A stretch of DNA of 64,000 nucleotides from Erythrobacter sp. NAP1 (GTDB taxonomy: Bacteria > Pseudomonadota > Alphaproteobacteria > Sphingomonadales > Sphingomonadaceae). Shown here one piece after another: positions 54,401 through 62,868 of the stretch; position 1 is the stretch's first letter; the number at the start of each line of letters is the position of its first letter. The notes below the pieces were generated by a model that had not been told where the DNA came from, ran no database searches, and worked only from the letters and a program-made list of their open reading frames with translations. The position numbers were made by a program, and so were the translations under genes. Where the stretch lies: assembly GCF_000152865.1 (NCBI RefSeq), contig NZ_CH672390.1, positions 1,364,001 to 1,428,000 of the forward strand. Direction: 5' to 3'.

Positions 54401-54753
54401 AGTTTGACCCGCCCGATCTGCGGAGTGCCGAGGGTCAGGACGACATCGACATTGACCTGTTCGACGGTGAGGTCGGGGGAAAGCGGGTCGCCCACCACCA
54501 CGTTTTTGATTACCTGTCGCTGCGGTCCGATTTCGGAGATCTCGTAAGTCGCCTCGATCCCGTTGGTCTCAAGTGCGTCATCGATCAGGTTGGCCGCGAT
54601 GCGATCTCGCTCGATCCATGCAGCCGATCCGAAAACAATCAGGAAAATCAATGTCAGCAGACTGAAACGCCAGCGCCAGCGATCAGGCCACATTCCCCTC
54701 AGAAGCGATCGGCGCTCCATTGTGGAATCGAAAGGCGAAGGGGCATCTGACAT
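51442..54753 (-). CDS. ydbH: YdbH-like AsmA-family intermembrane phospholipid transport protein
   Basis: A 1103-residue protein with one N-terminal membrane helix (about residues 27-47, FSLLTLIFLIVFGSAAWIE) and a long periplasmic beta-rich region, the layout of AsmA-type bridge proteins (TamB, YhdP, YdbH). The C-terminal part has VEEGRWPFMGGTLILRPTKI and GATGTFDGTIPIFFDADGNG, typical of YdbH. With YnbE and YdbL downstream this is the E. coli ydbH-ynbE-ydbL set. I start at ATG 54753; the frame is open to 55029 but that part overlaps radC on the opposite strand. Confidence 0.88.
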   Translation of the reverse strand: MSDAPSPFDSTMERRSLLRGMWPDRWRWRFSLLTLIFLIVFGSAAWIERDRIAANLIDDALETNGIEATYEISEIGPQRQVIKNVVVGDPLSPDLTVEQVNVDVVLTLGTPQIGRVKLVRPRLFGQFRDGRLSLGALDPVLYAESDGPPGLPAFDIAIVDGRARIESDFGVIGAKLDGAGRLDGGFEGIIAATAPGLGTENCSAQEATLYGEVSVDGGRPIFDGPVRLREFKCEGASLASADIAARVELSEGFDSLDSNLGIAAAGIGYRENGASSLDGDVGLLWRFAGSEHDAMGDLSVRHDLTASGVTTAYADIGELGAEGQLRLTDNMARGEWSTRFNGRGAELALDATSALTDAQEASEGTFLASLLAKAERGLSRGLSDARLAGDVTVRTNPQGLRVIIPEARLRSDSGETLLALSRVSYSHSEAAGDQLAGNFITGGADLPLITGRMDRRGNGDLAVRMTMAEYRAGADSLAVPRLTLLQSASGALSFNGLVEAQGALPGGQVRGLLVPVEGSYSSAAGLAVGRRCTDIAVRGLELYQLSLTERRVTLCPQAGSSAMVRYLDALDVSIASEAIDLAGSLGESRARLSAASALLRYPGPFALTGLEAVIGDPDNAVRFSAATLVGRFDDGIAGTFAGASAALDIVPLDLSQMSGNWNFKDGALLVDEGAFRLTERIDPANGPDPRFQPLTAQGASLVLADNTIIAEAALRHPASQSLITSVSIRHDLSEGTGRADLDIPGVRFGENLQPDDLSILARGVVAAAEGVVTGEGVITWTPDGIDSSGTFRTDDFDFAAAFGPVQRVSGEIEFTDLLELTTAPGQVLNIGSVNPGIEALDGQVTYSLTGGTLVEVEEGRWPFMGGTLILRPTKINFGGGEGQSYVFELIALDAATFVTQMELSNIGATGTFDGTIPIFFDADGNGSINGGLLISRSPGGNVSYVGELTYEDLGAIANYAFNSLRSLDYNQMAVELNGDLAGEIVTNFKIDGVRQGEGASRNFITRQLADLPIRFNVNVRSENFYLLATIVRGIFDPTIFDTPAMRESLGIGEFAPIENEPEPTPGPDLPPPVESIIQRRDQTTEALLRDESTVQPPESDNLP

Positions 54754-54822
54754 CTTTCTCTTCACTTGCGCGACGCGGCTGCCAAAGGCAATTATGGCTT
54801 TGACAGATCGCACACTTTTTAC

Positions 54823-55584
54823 GTGACGGGACCCGGATTGCCTCAACCTGAAGACAGTTTTGATTTCGGCCAGACCTCCGCCTCTGAGGCTGCTTATGTC
54901 TCCGATTCGGGCAAGATGGCTGGCAAGGGCCACCGCGAAAGACTTCGCGAAAGGCTCCTGAAAGGCGGGGCCGAGGCGCTCGCAGATTATGAGGTTTTGG
55001 AATACCTGCTGTTTGCCGCAATCAAGCAAGGCGACACCAAGCCGGTGGCAAAAGCGCTGATCGAACGGTTCGGATCGCTCGCAGGCGTGCTTAACGCTGA
55101 TCCAGCGGCAATGCAGCGAGTGAAAGGCGTCGGACGAACCAGCGCCGCGGCCTTGAAGAGCGTCGCACTCGCCTCACGCCGCATGGCCCGCAGTGAAATC
55201 GTTCAAAAGCCCTTGCTCGGAAGTTGGCAGGCGCTGATCGACTATCTCACGACTGACATGGCGCATCTGACGGTCGAGCGCGTGCGCGTACTCTATCTCG
55301 ATGCGAAGAACCGGCTGATCGACGATCATCATGTGGGCGACGGTTCAATCGACGAAGCCGCCATCCACCCGCGCGAGGTGATCCGGCGTGCGATGGATGT
55401 AGGCGCGAGCGCGCTGATCCTCGTGCACAATCACCCATCCGGCAGCCCTGAGCCAAGCCGGGCAGATGTTCAGATCACACAGAAAATCGCCGAGGCTGGA
55501 AGACTGCTCGGAGTGACCCTGCACGATCATGTCATTGTGGGACGCGAAGGTCATGTAAGCCTGCGCGCGAAGGGGCTGATCTAG
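54823..55584 (+). CDS. radC: RadC family JAMM-domain protein
   Basis: A 253-residue RadC-like protein. A helix-hairpin-helix region (ADPAAMQRVKGVGRTSAAAL) is followed by the MPN/JAMM metalloprotease-like domain with LILVHNHPSGSPEPSRADVQ, the HxH...D metal site. Despite the name its role in repair is doubtful. The start is uncertain: TTG 54766, GTG 54823 and ATG 54916 are all in frame without a clear ribosome binding site; the conserved region begins near GHRERLRERLLKGG. It diverges from ydbH, and its stop shares CTAG with the NDH-2 gene. Confidence 0.85.
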   Translation: MTGPGLPQPEDSFDFGQTSASEAAYVSDSGKMAGKGHRERLRERLLKGGAEALADYEVLEYLLFAAIKQGDTKPVAKALIERFGSLAGVLNADPAAMQRVKGVGRTSAAALKSVALASRRMARSEIVQKPLLGSWQALIDYLTTDMAHLTVERVRVLYLDAKNRLIDDHHVGDGSIDEAAIHPREVIRRAMDVGASALILVHNHPSGSPEPSRADVQITQKIAEAGRLLGVTLHDHVIVGREGHVSLRAKGLI

Positions 55585-57815
55585 ACCTGCTTTTCGGTAA
55601 TCAGCCTGACGCCCGAATGCTTGGCAAAGAAGCTCCACGCCCAGTTTACCGTCACTGTTACGCGGTTGCGCGCTCCGGTGAGAAAGCCCACATGGACTAG
55701 ACCCCACAGCCACCACGCAAGAGCGCCCGACAATTTAAACAGACCGAAATCAGCGACCGCCGACTTTCGGCCAATTGTCGCAAGGCTGCCTTGGTGCTTG
55801 TAGGCGAAGGGTCCGGGGCATGGCTTGCCCAGCAATTCGGCCTCAATGACGCGGCTGACATGCACACCTGCCTGCTTCGCAGCAGGTGCCAGACCTGGAA
55901 CGGGCTTGCCATCCCACGCCATGCTGCCAGCGGTGTCACCAATGGCGAACACGTCCTCAATCGCTGCGCCGTTTGGCCTAAGCACGCGAAGATTGTGGTT
56001 CACCTCGATCCGGCCCGCTCTGTCTGCCTTGGCATCGAGCCATTTGGCAGCAGGGGATGCAGCCACGCCCGCGGCCCAGAGAACGGTTTCGGTCTCGATC
56101 ACCGTGTCCTCGCCAATCCTCACATGACGCTCCGCAATTTCGGTCACGCGCCCACCTAGCCGCACTTCGACGCCCAGTTTCTCGAGCGAAGCCATTGCCT
56201 CGGTTGACAGCTCTTCAGGGAATGCGGGCAACACTCGGTCGCCTGACTGGACTAGGATGACCTGCGCGGTCGAAGGATCGCAAGTGCGAAACTCGCGCTC
56301 GACGCTGACGCGGGCGAGTTCCGCGATTGCACCGGCGAGCTCGACACCGGTAGGACCAGCACCGACGATCACGAAAGTCAGCAGTCGCTTGATCCTTTCC
56401 GGATCGCCCGAAGCCTCGGCCTCTTCAAAGGCGTTTAGGATCGATGCCCGCACGGCAACACCGTCTTCGATGGTCTTTAGGCCGGGCGCATATGGCCCCC
56501 ACTCGTCTTTACCAAAGTACGAGTGGGTCGCACCGGTGGCGAGCACCAGCTTGTCGAATGTCAGGTGCTGCTCGTGATCCGTCTCGCTGGTGCAGTAGGT
56601 GATCGTACGCGCTTCCTTATCCACGCCCTTCACCTCGCCTTTGATGACACGCACATTGCCGTCAGCCTTGAACAGGCTTCGAATAGGGGTCGCGATGTCA
56701 GCCGGGTTCAGGGTCGCGGTGGCGATTTGGTAGAGTAGCGGCTGAAACAGGTGATAGTTGCGCTTGTCGATCAGTGTGATGCGCACAGGCAGGCGCTTGA
56801 GGCGTTCAACAGCGGCCAATCCGCCAAACCCTGCGCCAACGACCACCACATGCGGCCAGCGATCGGGAATTTCTGCATAATCTCGGTCGAACAGGATGTT
56901 CTTCTCGAGCCACTTGAGGATAGCCCGGTCAACCGAAAGCCAGCCTGCCCCCTTCGCCTCGTAGATCGCGAGAAAGAGGAACGGGAACAGCGTGATGTTC
57001 GGGTGAGCGCCTGCAATCATGAAGAATGCGATGAGGAAGAATAGTGCGTAGGATACGATCACCGCGCCGAACCCGGTGAAGAAGAACGCTGCCCACAGGA
57101 TCGAGAGCCACGCCGGGAAACCTGAGAAAATGCTGATGGGTAGCCATGTCTGAACAACGATCGGTGGCTCAAAAAGTCCCGCTGCGACAAGCAAGGTCAC
57201 TGCGAACCAGACACGGATCGCGGCCATCACGACTGGGGCGATGTGTTCGCGCGAGAACTCCCAAGCGTTGACGGTCGGACGGGCGAACGGGAGCGCGCTC
57301 GCCTTGAAACCCGATGCCAGCACCCGGTCCATCGATAGCGCGCCGGGCCCGTGAAACACGTACCAGACCAGCATCGCGCTCACGATGAGGTTGGTGGTGG
57401 TCGGGATGTATACCGCCTGGCTCACAATCGTCAGCGCGGCCATCGCCAAAGCGGCGGGGCGCGTGAAGAAGCCAGCGATCAGCAGGATCGGCCCGATCAG
57501 TTCGATCGCAAGCCCAGTCATCGCCGCATTGGCCGGGCTCATCCAGCTAACGGGATACTCGTTAGCGGCAAGGTAAAGCGCGGTCTCCCAGTCGGCGACC
57601 TTAACCAGTCCCGAACGCAGGAACCACATGCCGATGAAGAATCGAACGACGACATCGCTGAATGGCCAGAAGGTCTCGGTCCCTTCGAGGTACCACTTCG
57701 TCCAGCGGCGCACCGTCACTCGCAGGAAAGGCGGAAAGCGCTCTTCCTGCAGCTTGTCTGCGTGAGCCACGCCCACAGCCGAGGGCGGCACGCTTACAGG
57801 CGATGCGTTGGTCAT
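55581..57815 (-). CDS. DoxX-domain and type II NADH dehydrogenase fusion
   Basis: A 744-residue protein in two parts. Residues 50-290 are membrane: a DoxX-like four-helix unit (FSDVVVRFFIGMWFLRSGLV, ELIGPILLIAGFFTRPAALA, TNLIVSAMLVWYVFHGPGAL) and further helices. From residue 320 it is a complete NDH-2 flavoprotein: FAD site VVVVGAGFGGLAAVERL, LFQPLLYQIATATLNPADI, NAD site FVIVGAGPTGVELAGAIAEL, and EDVFAIGDTAGSMAWDGKPV. It should oxidise NADH and reduce membrane quinone without pumping protons. I start at ATG 57815, preceded by AGGAGGAA; the frame is open well upstream, but that part overlaps purB. Confidence 0.87.
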   Translation of the reverse strand: MTNASPVSVPPSAVGVAHADKLQEERFPPFLRVTVRRWTKWYLEGTETFWPFSDVVVRFFIGMWFLRSGLVKVADWETALYLAANEYPVSWMSPANAAMTGLAIELIGPILLIAGFFTRPAALAMAALTIVSQAVYIPTTTNLIVSAMLVWYVFHGPGALSMDRVLASGFKASALPFARPTVNAWEFSREHIAPVVMAAIRVWFAVTLLVAAGLFEPPIVVQTWLPISIFSGFPAWLSILWAAFFFTGFGAVIVSYALFFLIAFFMIAGAHPNITLFPFLFLAIYEAKGAGWLSVDRAILKWLEKNILFDRDYAEIPDRWPHVVVVGAGFGGLAAVERLKRLPVRITLIDKRNYHLFQPLLYQIATATLNPADIATPIRSLFKADGNVRVIKGEVKGVDKEARTITYCTSETDHEQHLTFDKLVLATGATHSYFGKDEWGPYAPGLKTIEDGVAVRASILNAFEEAEASGDPERIKRLLTFVIVGAGPTGVELAGAIAELARVSVEREFRTCDPSTAQVILVQSGDRVLPAFPEELSTEAMASLEKLGVEVRLGGRVTEIAERHVRIGEDTVIETETVLWAAGVAASPAAKWLDAKADRAGRIEVNHNLRVLRPNGAAIEDVFAIGDTAGSMAWDGKPVPGLAPAAKQAGVHVSRVIEAELLGKPCPGPFAYKHQGSLATIGRKSAVADFGLFKLSGALAWWLWGLVHVGFLTGARNRVTVTVNWAWSFFAKHSGVRLITEKQV

Positions 57816-57962
57816 GAATGTTCCTCCTGCCCTACATTCGCGCCGGGCGCGTCCCCGGTTACAGGTGATACCGCGAAGGCGGCTCTTGCCAAACAGCGCG
57901 TCGCGGCATAGCCGCGCCGGGAAAGCCGCCGATCCACTCTTTTCGAAAGAAAGCCTCCGCTC

Positions 57963-59273
57963 ATGGTCCCCCGCTACGCCCGCCCAGAGATGTCCGCCCT
58001 GTGGGAGCCTGAAGCCAAGTACCGCATCTGGTTCGAGATCGAGGCGCACGCGACGCAAAAGCTGGGCGAGATGGGCGTCGTCCCTGCAAGTGCCGGTAAA
58101 GCGCTGTGGGACTGGTGGGCGACCAATCCTGAGATCGACGTCGAAGCCATCGACGCGATCGAGGCGGTGACCAAGCACGACGTGATCGCCTTCCTCACCT
58201 GGGTGGCAGAGCAGGTCGGCGAAGAAGCGCGTTTCATGCACCAGGGCATGACCAGCTCTGACGTGCTCGACACGACGCTTGCGGTCCAGCTAGCTCGCGC
58301 TTCGGATATCCTGCTCGCCGATCTCGACGCACTGCTTGCCGCGATCAAGACCCGCGCCGAAGAGCACAAATACACCCCGACCATCGGCCGCAGCCATGGT
58401 ATCCATGCAGAGCCGGTGACCTTCGGCCTCAAGCTCGCGCAGGCCTATGCCGAGTTCGACCGGTGCAAGCAGCGCCTAATCGCCGCACGCGAGGAAATCG
58501 CCACCTGCGCGATCTCGGGCGCGGTGGGAACGTTTGCGAATATCGACCCCGAAGTCGAAGCCTACGTCGCCGAGAAACTCGGCCTCAGTGTGGAGCCAGT
58601 CTCGACCCAGGTGATCCCGCGTGATCGCCACGCGATGTATTTTTCGACCCTCGCCGTCATCGCCGGCAGCATCGAGCGGCTCGCGGTTGAGGTGCGCCAT
58701 CTCCAGCGCACCGAAGTGCTCGAAGCCGAGGAGTTCTTCTCCAAGGGCCAGAAGGGTTCGAGCGCGATGCCGCACAAGCGCAACCCGATCCTGACCGAAA
58801 ACCTGACCGGCCAAGCGCGCATGATCCGGGCCTATGCCCTCCCCGCGCTCGAAAACGTGGCGCTATGGCACGAGCGCGATATCTCGCATTCGTCGGTCGA
58901 GCGGTTCATCGGCCCTGACGCGACGATTACGCTCGACTTTGCGCTGGCTAGGCTGACCGGGGTGATCGAAAAGCTGCTCGTCTATCCTGAACGCATGCAG
59001 GCCAACCTCGATTCGATGGGCGGCCTTGTCCATTCGCAGCGCGTTCTGCTGGCTCTCACACAGGCAGGCGTGAGCCGCGAAGACGCGTATGCCATCGTCC
59101 AGCGCAACGCGATGAAGGTCTGGGAATCGTCCGGCACGCTCTCTCTGCTCGACCTGCTCAAGGCCGACGAAGAAGTGACCGCGGCGCTTTCGAACGAAGA
59201 GCTGGAGGAGAAATTCGACCTCGAATATCACTTCAAGCATGTCGACACGATCATCGCGCGGGTGTTCGGCTGA
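57963..59273 (+). CDS. purB: Adenylosuccinate lyase
   Basis: Cleaves SAICAR and adenylosuccinate in purine synthesis. The 436-residue protein has FMHQGMTSSDVLDTTLAVQL, TIGRSHGIHAEPVTFGLKLA with the active-site His, and GSSAMPHKRNPILTENLTGQ, the signature loop of the fumarase/aspartase superfamily. It diverges from the NDH-2 fusion across 147 bp. The downstream gene lapA starts 121 bp later. Confidence 0.95.
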   Translation: MVPRYARPEMSALWEPEAKYRIWFEIEAHATQKLGEMGVVPASAGKALWDWWATNPEIDVEAIDAIEAVTKHDVIAFLTWVAEQVGEEARFMHQGMTSSDVLDTTLAVQLARASDILLADLDALLAAIKTRAEEHKYTPTIGRSHGIHAEPVTFGLKLAQAYAEFDRCKQRLIAAREEIATCAISGAVGTFANIDPEVEAYVAEKLGLSVEPVSTQVIPRDRHAMYFSTLAVIAGSIERLAVEVRHLQRTEVLEAEEFFSKGQKGSSAMPHKRNPILTENLTGQARMIRAYALPALENVALWHERDISHSSVERFIGPDATITLDFALARLTGVIEKLLVYPERMQANLDSMGGLVHSQRVLLALTQAGVSREDAYAIVQRNAMKVWESSGTLSLLDLLKADEEVTAALSNEELEEKFDLEYHFKHVDTIIARVFG

Positions 59274-59394
59274 GCCACCCTGAGATCGGGGATAGGCCCC
59301 CACACCGCTAGACTCGTGCGCCAAATCGCCTAGGTTTGCGTCAATAGAAAATGCCCGGAAAAATGCGGGTCGCGAAATCAAGGGGATCGAACAC

Positions 59395-59772
59395 GTGCAG
59401 ATCGTGCGTACAATTCTGTGGGTCTTGCTGGCGATATTCATCGTCGTCTTCGTGATGCTCAATTACGGAGAGCCTCAGCGGGTCCGCATCTGGCTGTCGG
59501 AAGACCCTGTCGGTTTCGACTGGCCCGTTGGCATCATCGCGCTGGTTTTCTGGTTGCTCGGCGTTATCCCCACCTGGCTCTACCACCGCAGCGTCAAGTG
59601 GAGCCTTGGCCGCCGTATCCGCAGTCTTGAAAACTCCATCAAATCCAACGCCTTGTCACAGCGTCATCAGCCGGATGCGACTGTGGATAAGCCTGCGGAT
59701 ATCCCGGCAAAGCCTGCGGAAACACTCGCCCCGACACCAAGCTCACCCCAGAAGGACAACACCGCTGAATGA
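59395..59772 (+). CDS. lapA: LapA domain-containing membrane protein
   Basis: A 125-residue inner-membrane protein with two helices (residues 5-22, ILWVLLAIFIVVFVMLNYGE, and 42-62, PVGIIALVFWLLGVIPTWLY) and a cytoplasmic, Pro-rich tail. In enterobacteria LapA pairs with LapB to control LpxC and LPS amounts. It starts at GTG 59395 after AAGGGG and overlaps pyrF by ATGA. Two-helix length agrees with the family; no LapB gene is seen here. Confidence 0.75.
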   Translation: MQIVRTILWVLLAIFIVVFVMLNYGEPQRVRIWLSEDPVGFDWPVGIIALVFWLLGVIPTWLYHRSVKWSLGRRIRSLENSIKSNALSQRHQPDATVDKPADIPAKPAETLAPTPSSPQKDNTAE

Positions 59773-60443
59773 GCAATCCGGTCTATCTTGCGCTCGACGT
59801 ACCTCAGATCGAGCCTGCCAAGGCGCTTATATCGAAGGTGAAGGCGCATATTGGCGGGATCAAGCTGGGGCTTGAGTTCTTCTGCGCGCATGGCGGCCAC
59901 GGCGTTCACGAGATCGCGCATATGGGGCTGCCGATCTTTCTCGACCTCAAGTTCCACGATATCCCCAACACCGTCGCAGGCGCGATGCAGGCAATCCACG
60001 TCTTCGAGCCATCCATCGTAACCGTGCACGCAAGCGGCGGCCGCGCAATGATGGAGGATGCGAAGGCGGCTGCTGCAGAAGGCTGCAAGGTCGTCGGCGT
60101 TACCATGCTCACCAGCCTCGATGAACGCGACCTTCGCGCCACGGGCACCGAAGGCACCCCGCACGATCACGTGATGCGCCTTGCTGAACTTGCGCATTCC
60201 TCTGGCCTCGACGGGATAGTCTGTTCCGGTCAGGAAGTCGGACAGGTCCGCAAACAGTGGAAGGACGGCTTCTTCGTCGTCCCAGGCCTTCGCCCCGCAG
60301 GCTCACTCACCGGCGACCAGAAACGCACCGTCACCCCGCGACAGGCGCGCGACGATGGTGCGAGCGTGCTTGTAATTGGCCGTCCAATCAGCCGCGCCGA
60401 AGACCCCGAAGCCGCTGCGCGCGCAATCGAGGCAACACTTTGA
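59769..60443 (+). CDS. pyrF: Orotidine 5'-phosphate decarboxylase
   Basis: Decarboxylates OMP to UMP. The 224-residue enzyme has the catalytic motif IFLDLKFHDIPNTVAGAM (Asp59, Lys61, Asp64), VTVHASGGRAMMEDAKAAA and VPGLRPAGSLTGDQKRTVTP with the phosphate site, then VIGRPISRAEDPEAAARAI. It starts in the ATGA at the lapA stop. It leads into the VOC and trp genes. Confidence 0.95.
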   Translation: MSNPVYLALDVPQIEPAKALISKVKAHIGGIKLGLEFFCAHGGHGVHEIAHMGLPIFLDLKFHDIPNTVAGAMQAIHVFEPSIVTVHASGGRAMMEDAKAAAAEGCKVVGVTMLTSLDERDLRATGTEGTPHDHVMRLAELAHSSGLDGIVCSGQEVGQVRKQWKDGFFVVPGLRPAGSLTGDQKRTVTPRQARDDGASVLVIGRPISRAEDPEAAARAIEATL

Positions 60444-60455
60444 CGAAGGTGACGA

Positions 60456-60830
60456 ATGCCCGATCTGGCCACGCCTAACCTGCCGTCGCGCGATTTTGAT
60501 GCGACGGTTCAGTTTTTCACCAAGTTCGGCTTCGAATGCGGTTACCGGGCTGATAACTGGATGATCCTACATCGCGGCCCAAAGGGCTCACGCGCGGTTC
60601 TAGAGTTCTTTCCGTATCCCGACCTCAATCCCCTCGAGAGCTCGTTTGGCGCATGTATTCGGCTCGACGATCTGGCTGAGATGGTCGCACAAATTGAGGC
60701 AGCAGGCGTACCTGATACGCGCACCGGTTATCCGCGAATTCATCCTCCTCAAAAAGAAGCCAGCGGGCTAACGATCGCGTATCTGACTGACCCGGACGGA
60801 TCGCTGCTCAGGTTGATCCAGAACGACTGA
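60456..60830 (+). CDS. VOC family protein (bleomycin resistance-like)
   Basis: A 124-residue vicinal oxygen chelate protein with the beta-alpha-beta-beta-beta layout. LPSRDFDATVQFFTKFGFEC opens it, AVLEFFPYPDLNPLESSF sits mid-protein, and SGLTIAYLTDPDGSLLRLIQ closes it. It resembles bleomycin-binding resistance proteins, but whether it binds a drug is unknown. AAGGTGAC precedes the ATG. It is inserted between pyrF and trpF. Confidence 0.75.
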   Translation: MPDLATPNLPSRDFDATVQFFTKFGFECGYRADNWMILHRGPKGSRAVLEFFPYPDLNPLESSFGACIRLDDLAEMVAQIEAAGVPDTRTGYPRIHPPQKEASGLTIAYLTDPDGSLLRLIQND

Positions 60831-60848
60831 AGCCCGAAACCTTTTGGC

Positions 60849-61490
60849 ATGACCATCCAAATCAAGATTTGCGGGCTCTCGACGCCTGAGACGATTGCCG
60901 CTTCCGCAGATGCGGGGGCGAGCCATATCGGTTTCAATTTCTACCCGCCCTCACCGCGTTCTGTCGCGCCTGAGCTTGCGAGCGAACTGGCTGCGATAAC
61001 GCCAAGGTCGCTCCTGAAGGTTGGCGTGTTTGTGAACCCGGACGATACCCTGCTCAACGAGGCAGTCCGGCACGGCGCGCTAGATGCGATCCAGCTTCAT
61101 GGAAAGGAAACTCCAGCCCGCGTCCAAGAGGTCAAGGCCAGCTTCGGCCTGCCGGTCTGGAAAGTCCTGAGCGTCGAAACGGACGAGGATATCGCCGCTG
61201 CCGACGCCTACTCGAGCGTTGCCGACCTGATCCTGTTTGACACCAAGACGCCCAAGGGTGCGCTGCCGGGCGGCATGGGAATGGGCTTTGACTGGTCGCT
61301 GCTCGATGCGTTCGACAAGTCCATCCCTTGGGGCCTTGCGGGCGGCCTCAATTCCGAGAATGTTGCCGACGCCATCCGCGCAACCGGCGCCCCATTGGTC
61401 GACACTTCGTCAGGTGTGGAAAGCGCGCCGGGCGTCAAGGACGTGGACAGAATCGCCGCCTTCTGCAAAGCCGCGCTCGACCATGACTGA
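60849..61490 (+). CDS. trpF: Phosphoribosylanthranilate isomerase
   Basis: Rearranges phosphoribosylanthranilate in tryptophan synthesis. The 213-residue TIM-barrel protein has [20 protein letters not shown] with the catalytic Cys, [56 protein letters not shown] and the phosphate site [16 protein letters not shown]. Its end overlaps trpB by 8 bp, so the two are coupled. Confidence 0.95.
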   Translation: MTIQIKICGLSTPETIAASADAGASHIGFNFYPPSPRSVAPELASELAAITPRSLLKVGVFVNPDDTLLNEAVRHGALDAIQLHGKETPARVQEVKASFGLPVWKVLSVETDEDIAAADAYSSVADLILFDTKTPKGALPGGMGMGFDWSLLDAFDKSIPWGLAGGLNSENVADAIRATGAPLVDTSSGVESAPGVKDVDRIAAFCKAALDHD

Positions 61491-62700
61491 GAACACCCCC
61501 AATTCCTTCCGCACCCAGCCCGACGATCGCGGGCATTTTGGCGAGTTTGGCGGCCGCTACGTCGCCGAGACGCTCATGCCGCTGATCCTCGATCTGGAGC
61601 GTGAATATCGCGCTGCCCAGGCCGATCCGGCGTTTCAGGCTGAGTTCGACGACCTGCTCGAACACTATGTGGGCCGCCCCTCGCCGCTGTATTTTGCCGA
61701 GCGACTGACCGAGGCGCTGGGCGGAGCGCAGGTGTGGTTCAAGCGCGACGAGCTCAATCACACCGGCGCGCACAAGATCAACAATTGCATCGGCCAGATC
61801 CTGCTGGCGAAGCGTATGGGCAAGACGCGCATCATCGCTGAAACGGGCGCTGGCCAGCACGGTGTTGCCACCGCGACCGTGTGCGCGCGCTTTGGACTGC
61901 CCTGCGTCATCTACATGGGCGCAGAAGACGTGGCCCGGCAGTCTCCGAACGTCTTCCGCATGAAGCTCCTTGGCGCCGAGGTCGTTCCTGTCACCAGCGG
62001 CGGCGCGACGCTCAAGGACGCCATGAATGAAGGGCTCCGCGACTGGGTCGCGAATGTCCACGACACCTTCTACATCATCGGCACGGCGGCAGGCCCGCAC
62101 CCCTATCCCGAGCTTGTGCGCAATTTCCAGAGCGTGATCGGCACCGAAGCGCGCGCGCAAATGCTCGCCCGCACCGGTCGACTGCCCGACCTTCTCGTCG
62201 CCTGCATCGGGGGCGGATCGAATGCACTAGGCCTTTTCCACCCGTTCCTCGACGATCCGGACGTGAAGATGCTCGGCGTCGAAGCGGCGGGTCACGGCCT
62301 GGATGGTGACGAACACGCGGCAAGCCTCCTTGGCGGCGTCCCCGGTGTGCTCCACGGCAACAAGACTTATCTGCTTCAGGACGAAGACGGCCAGATCACC
62401 GAAGGCCACTCGATCAGCGCCGGCCTAGACTATCCCGGCATCGGGCCCGAGCACGCTTGGCTGAAAGAAACAGGCCGCGTCGAATACACCGCCGTGACCG
62501 ATGAAGAGGCGCTCGAAGGCTTTAAGCTGCTTTGCCGTACCGAGGGAATCATTCCCGCGCTTGAGCCGAGCCACGCCATTCACGCGGTCGCCGAACGCGC
62601 CAAGCAGATGAGCGATGACCAGATCATCCTGATGAATCTGTGCGGACGCGGCGACAAGGACATCTTCACCGTGGCTGAGAAGCTTGGGGTGGAGATGTGA
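61483..62700 (+). CDS. trpB: Tryptophan synthase beta subunit
   Basis: PLP enzyme joining indole and serine. The 405-residue product has [40 protein letters not shown] with the PLP Lys98, and [21 protein letters not shown] start at ATG 61483 ([10 protein letters not shown]); the frame is open upstream to 61237 but that stretch lies inside trpF in another frame. A small ORF intervenes before trpA. Confidence 0.96.
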   Translation: MTENTPNSFRTQPDDRGHFGEFGGRYVAETLMPLILDLEREYRAAQADPAFQAEFDDLLEHYVGRPSPLYFAERLTEALGGAQVWFKRDELNHTGAHKINNCIGQILLAKRMGKTRIIAETGAGQHGVATATVCARFGLPCVIYMGAEDVARQSPNVFRMKLLGAEVVPVTSGGATLKDAMNEGLRDWVANVHDTFYIIGTAAGPHPYPELVRNFQSVIGTEARAQMLARTGRLPDLLVACIGGGSNALGLFHPFLDDPDVKMLGVEAAGHGLDGDEHAASLLGGVPGVLHGNKTYLLQDEDGQITEGHSISAGLDYPGIGPEHAWLKETGRVEYTAVTDEEALEGFKLLCRTEGIIPALEPSHAIHAVAERAKQMSDDQIILMNLCGRGDKDIFTVAEKLGVEM

Positions 62701-62703
62701 GCG

Positions 62704-62868
62704 TTGCCGGACCTCGTCAAATTCGCGCTGCTGTGGCCCATCACATCCTTGATCGCATGGGGCTCGAGCCATTTTTCCAAATGGGACACTCTTTCTCCCG
62801 GTCAGGCTGCGACCCTAGGCTTCATCATGTCGCTCGCGATTATTCTTTCTCAAAAGTTGCGTAAATGA
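62704..62868 (+). CDS. Small two-helix membrane protein between trpB and trpA
   Basis: A 54-residue ORF that starts at TTG 62704, 3 bp after the trpB stop, and stops at 62868 in the ATGA that starts trpA. GGGGTGGAG, in the end of trpB, is a suitable ribosome binding site about 9 bp upstream. The product has two hydrophobic segments, LVKFALLWPITSLIAWGSS and AATLGFIMSLAIILSQ, and a basic end (KLRK). I do not recognise it. The tight fit between two trp genes argues that it is real; the TTG start is the only one available. Confidence 0.5.
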   Translation: MPDLVKFALLWPITSLIAWGSSHFSKWDTLSPGQAATLGFIMSLAIILSQKLRK

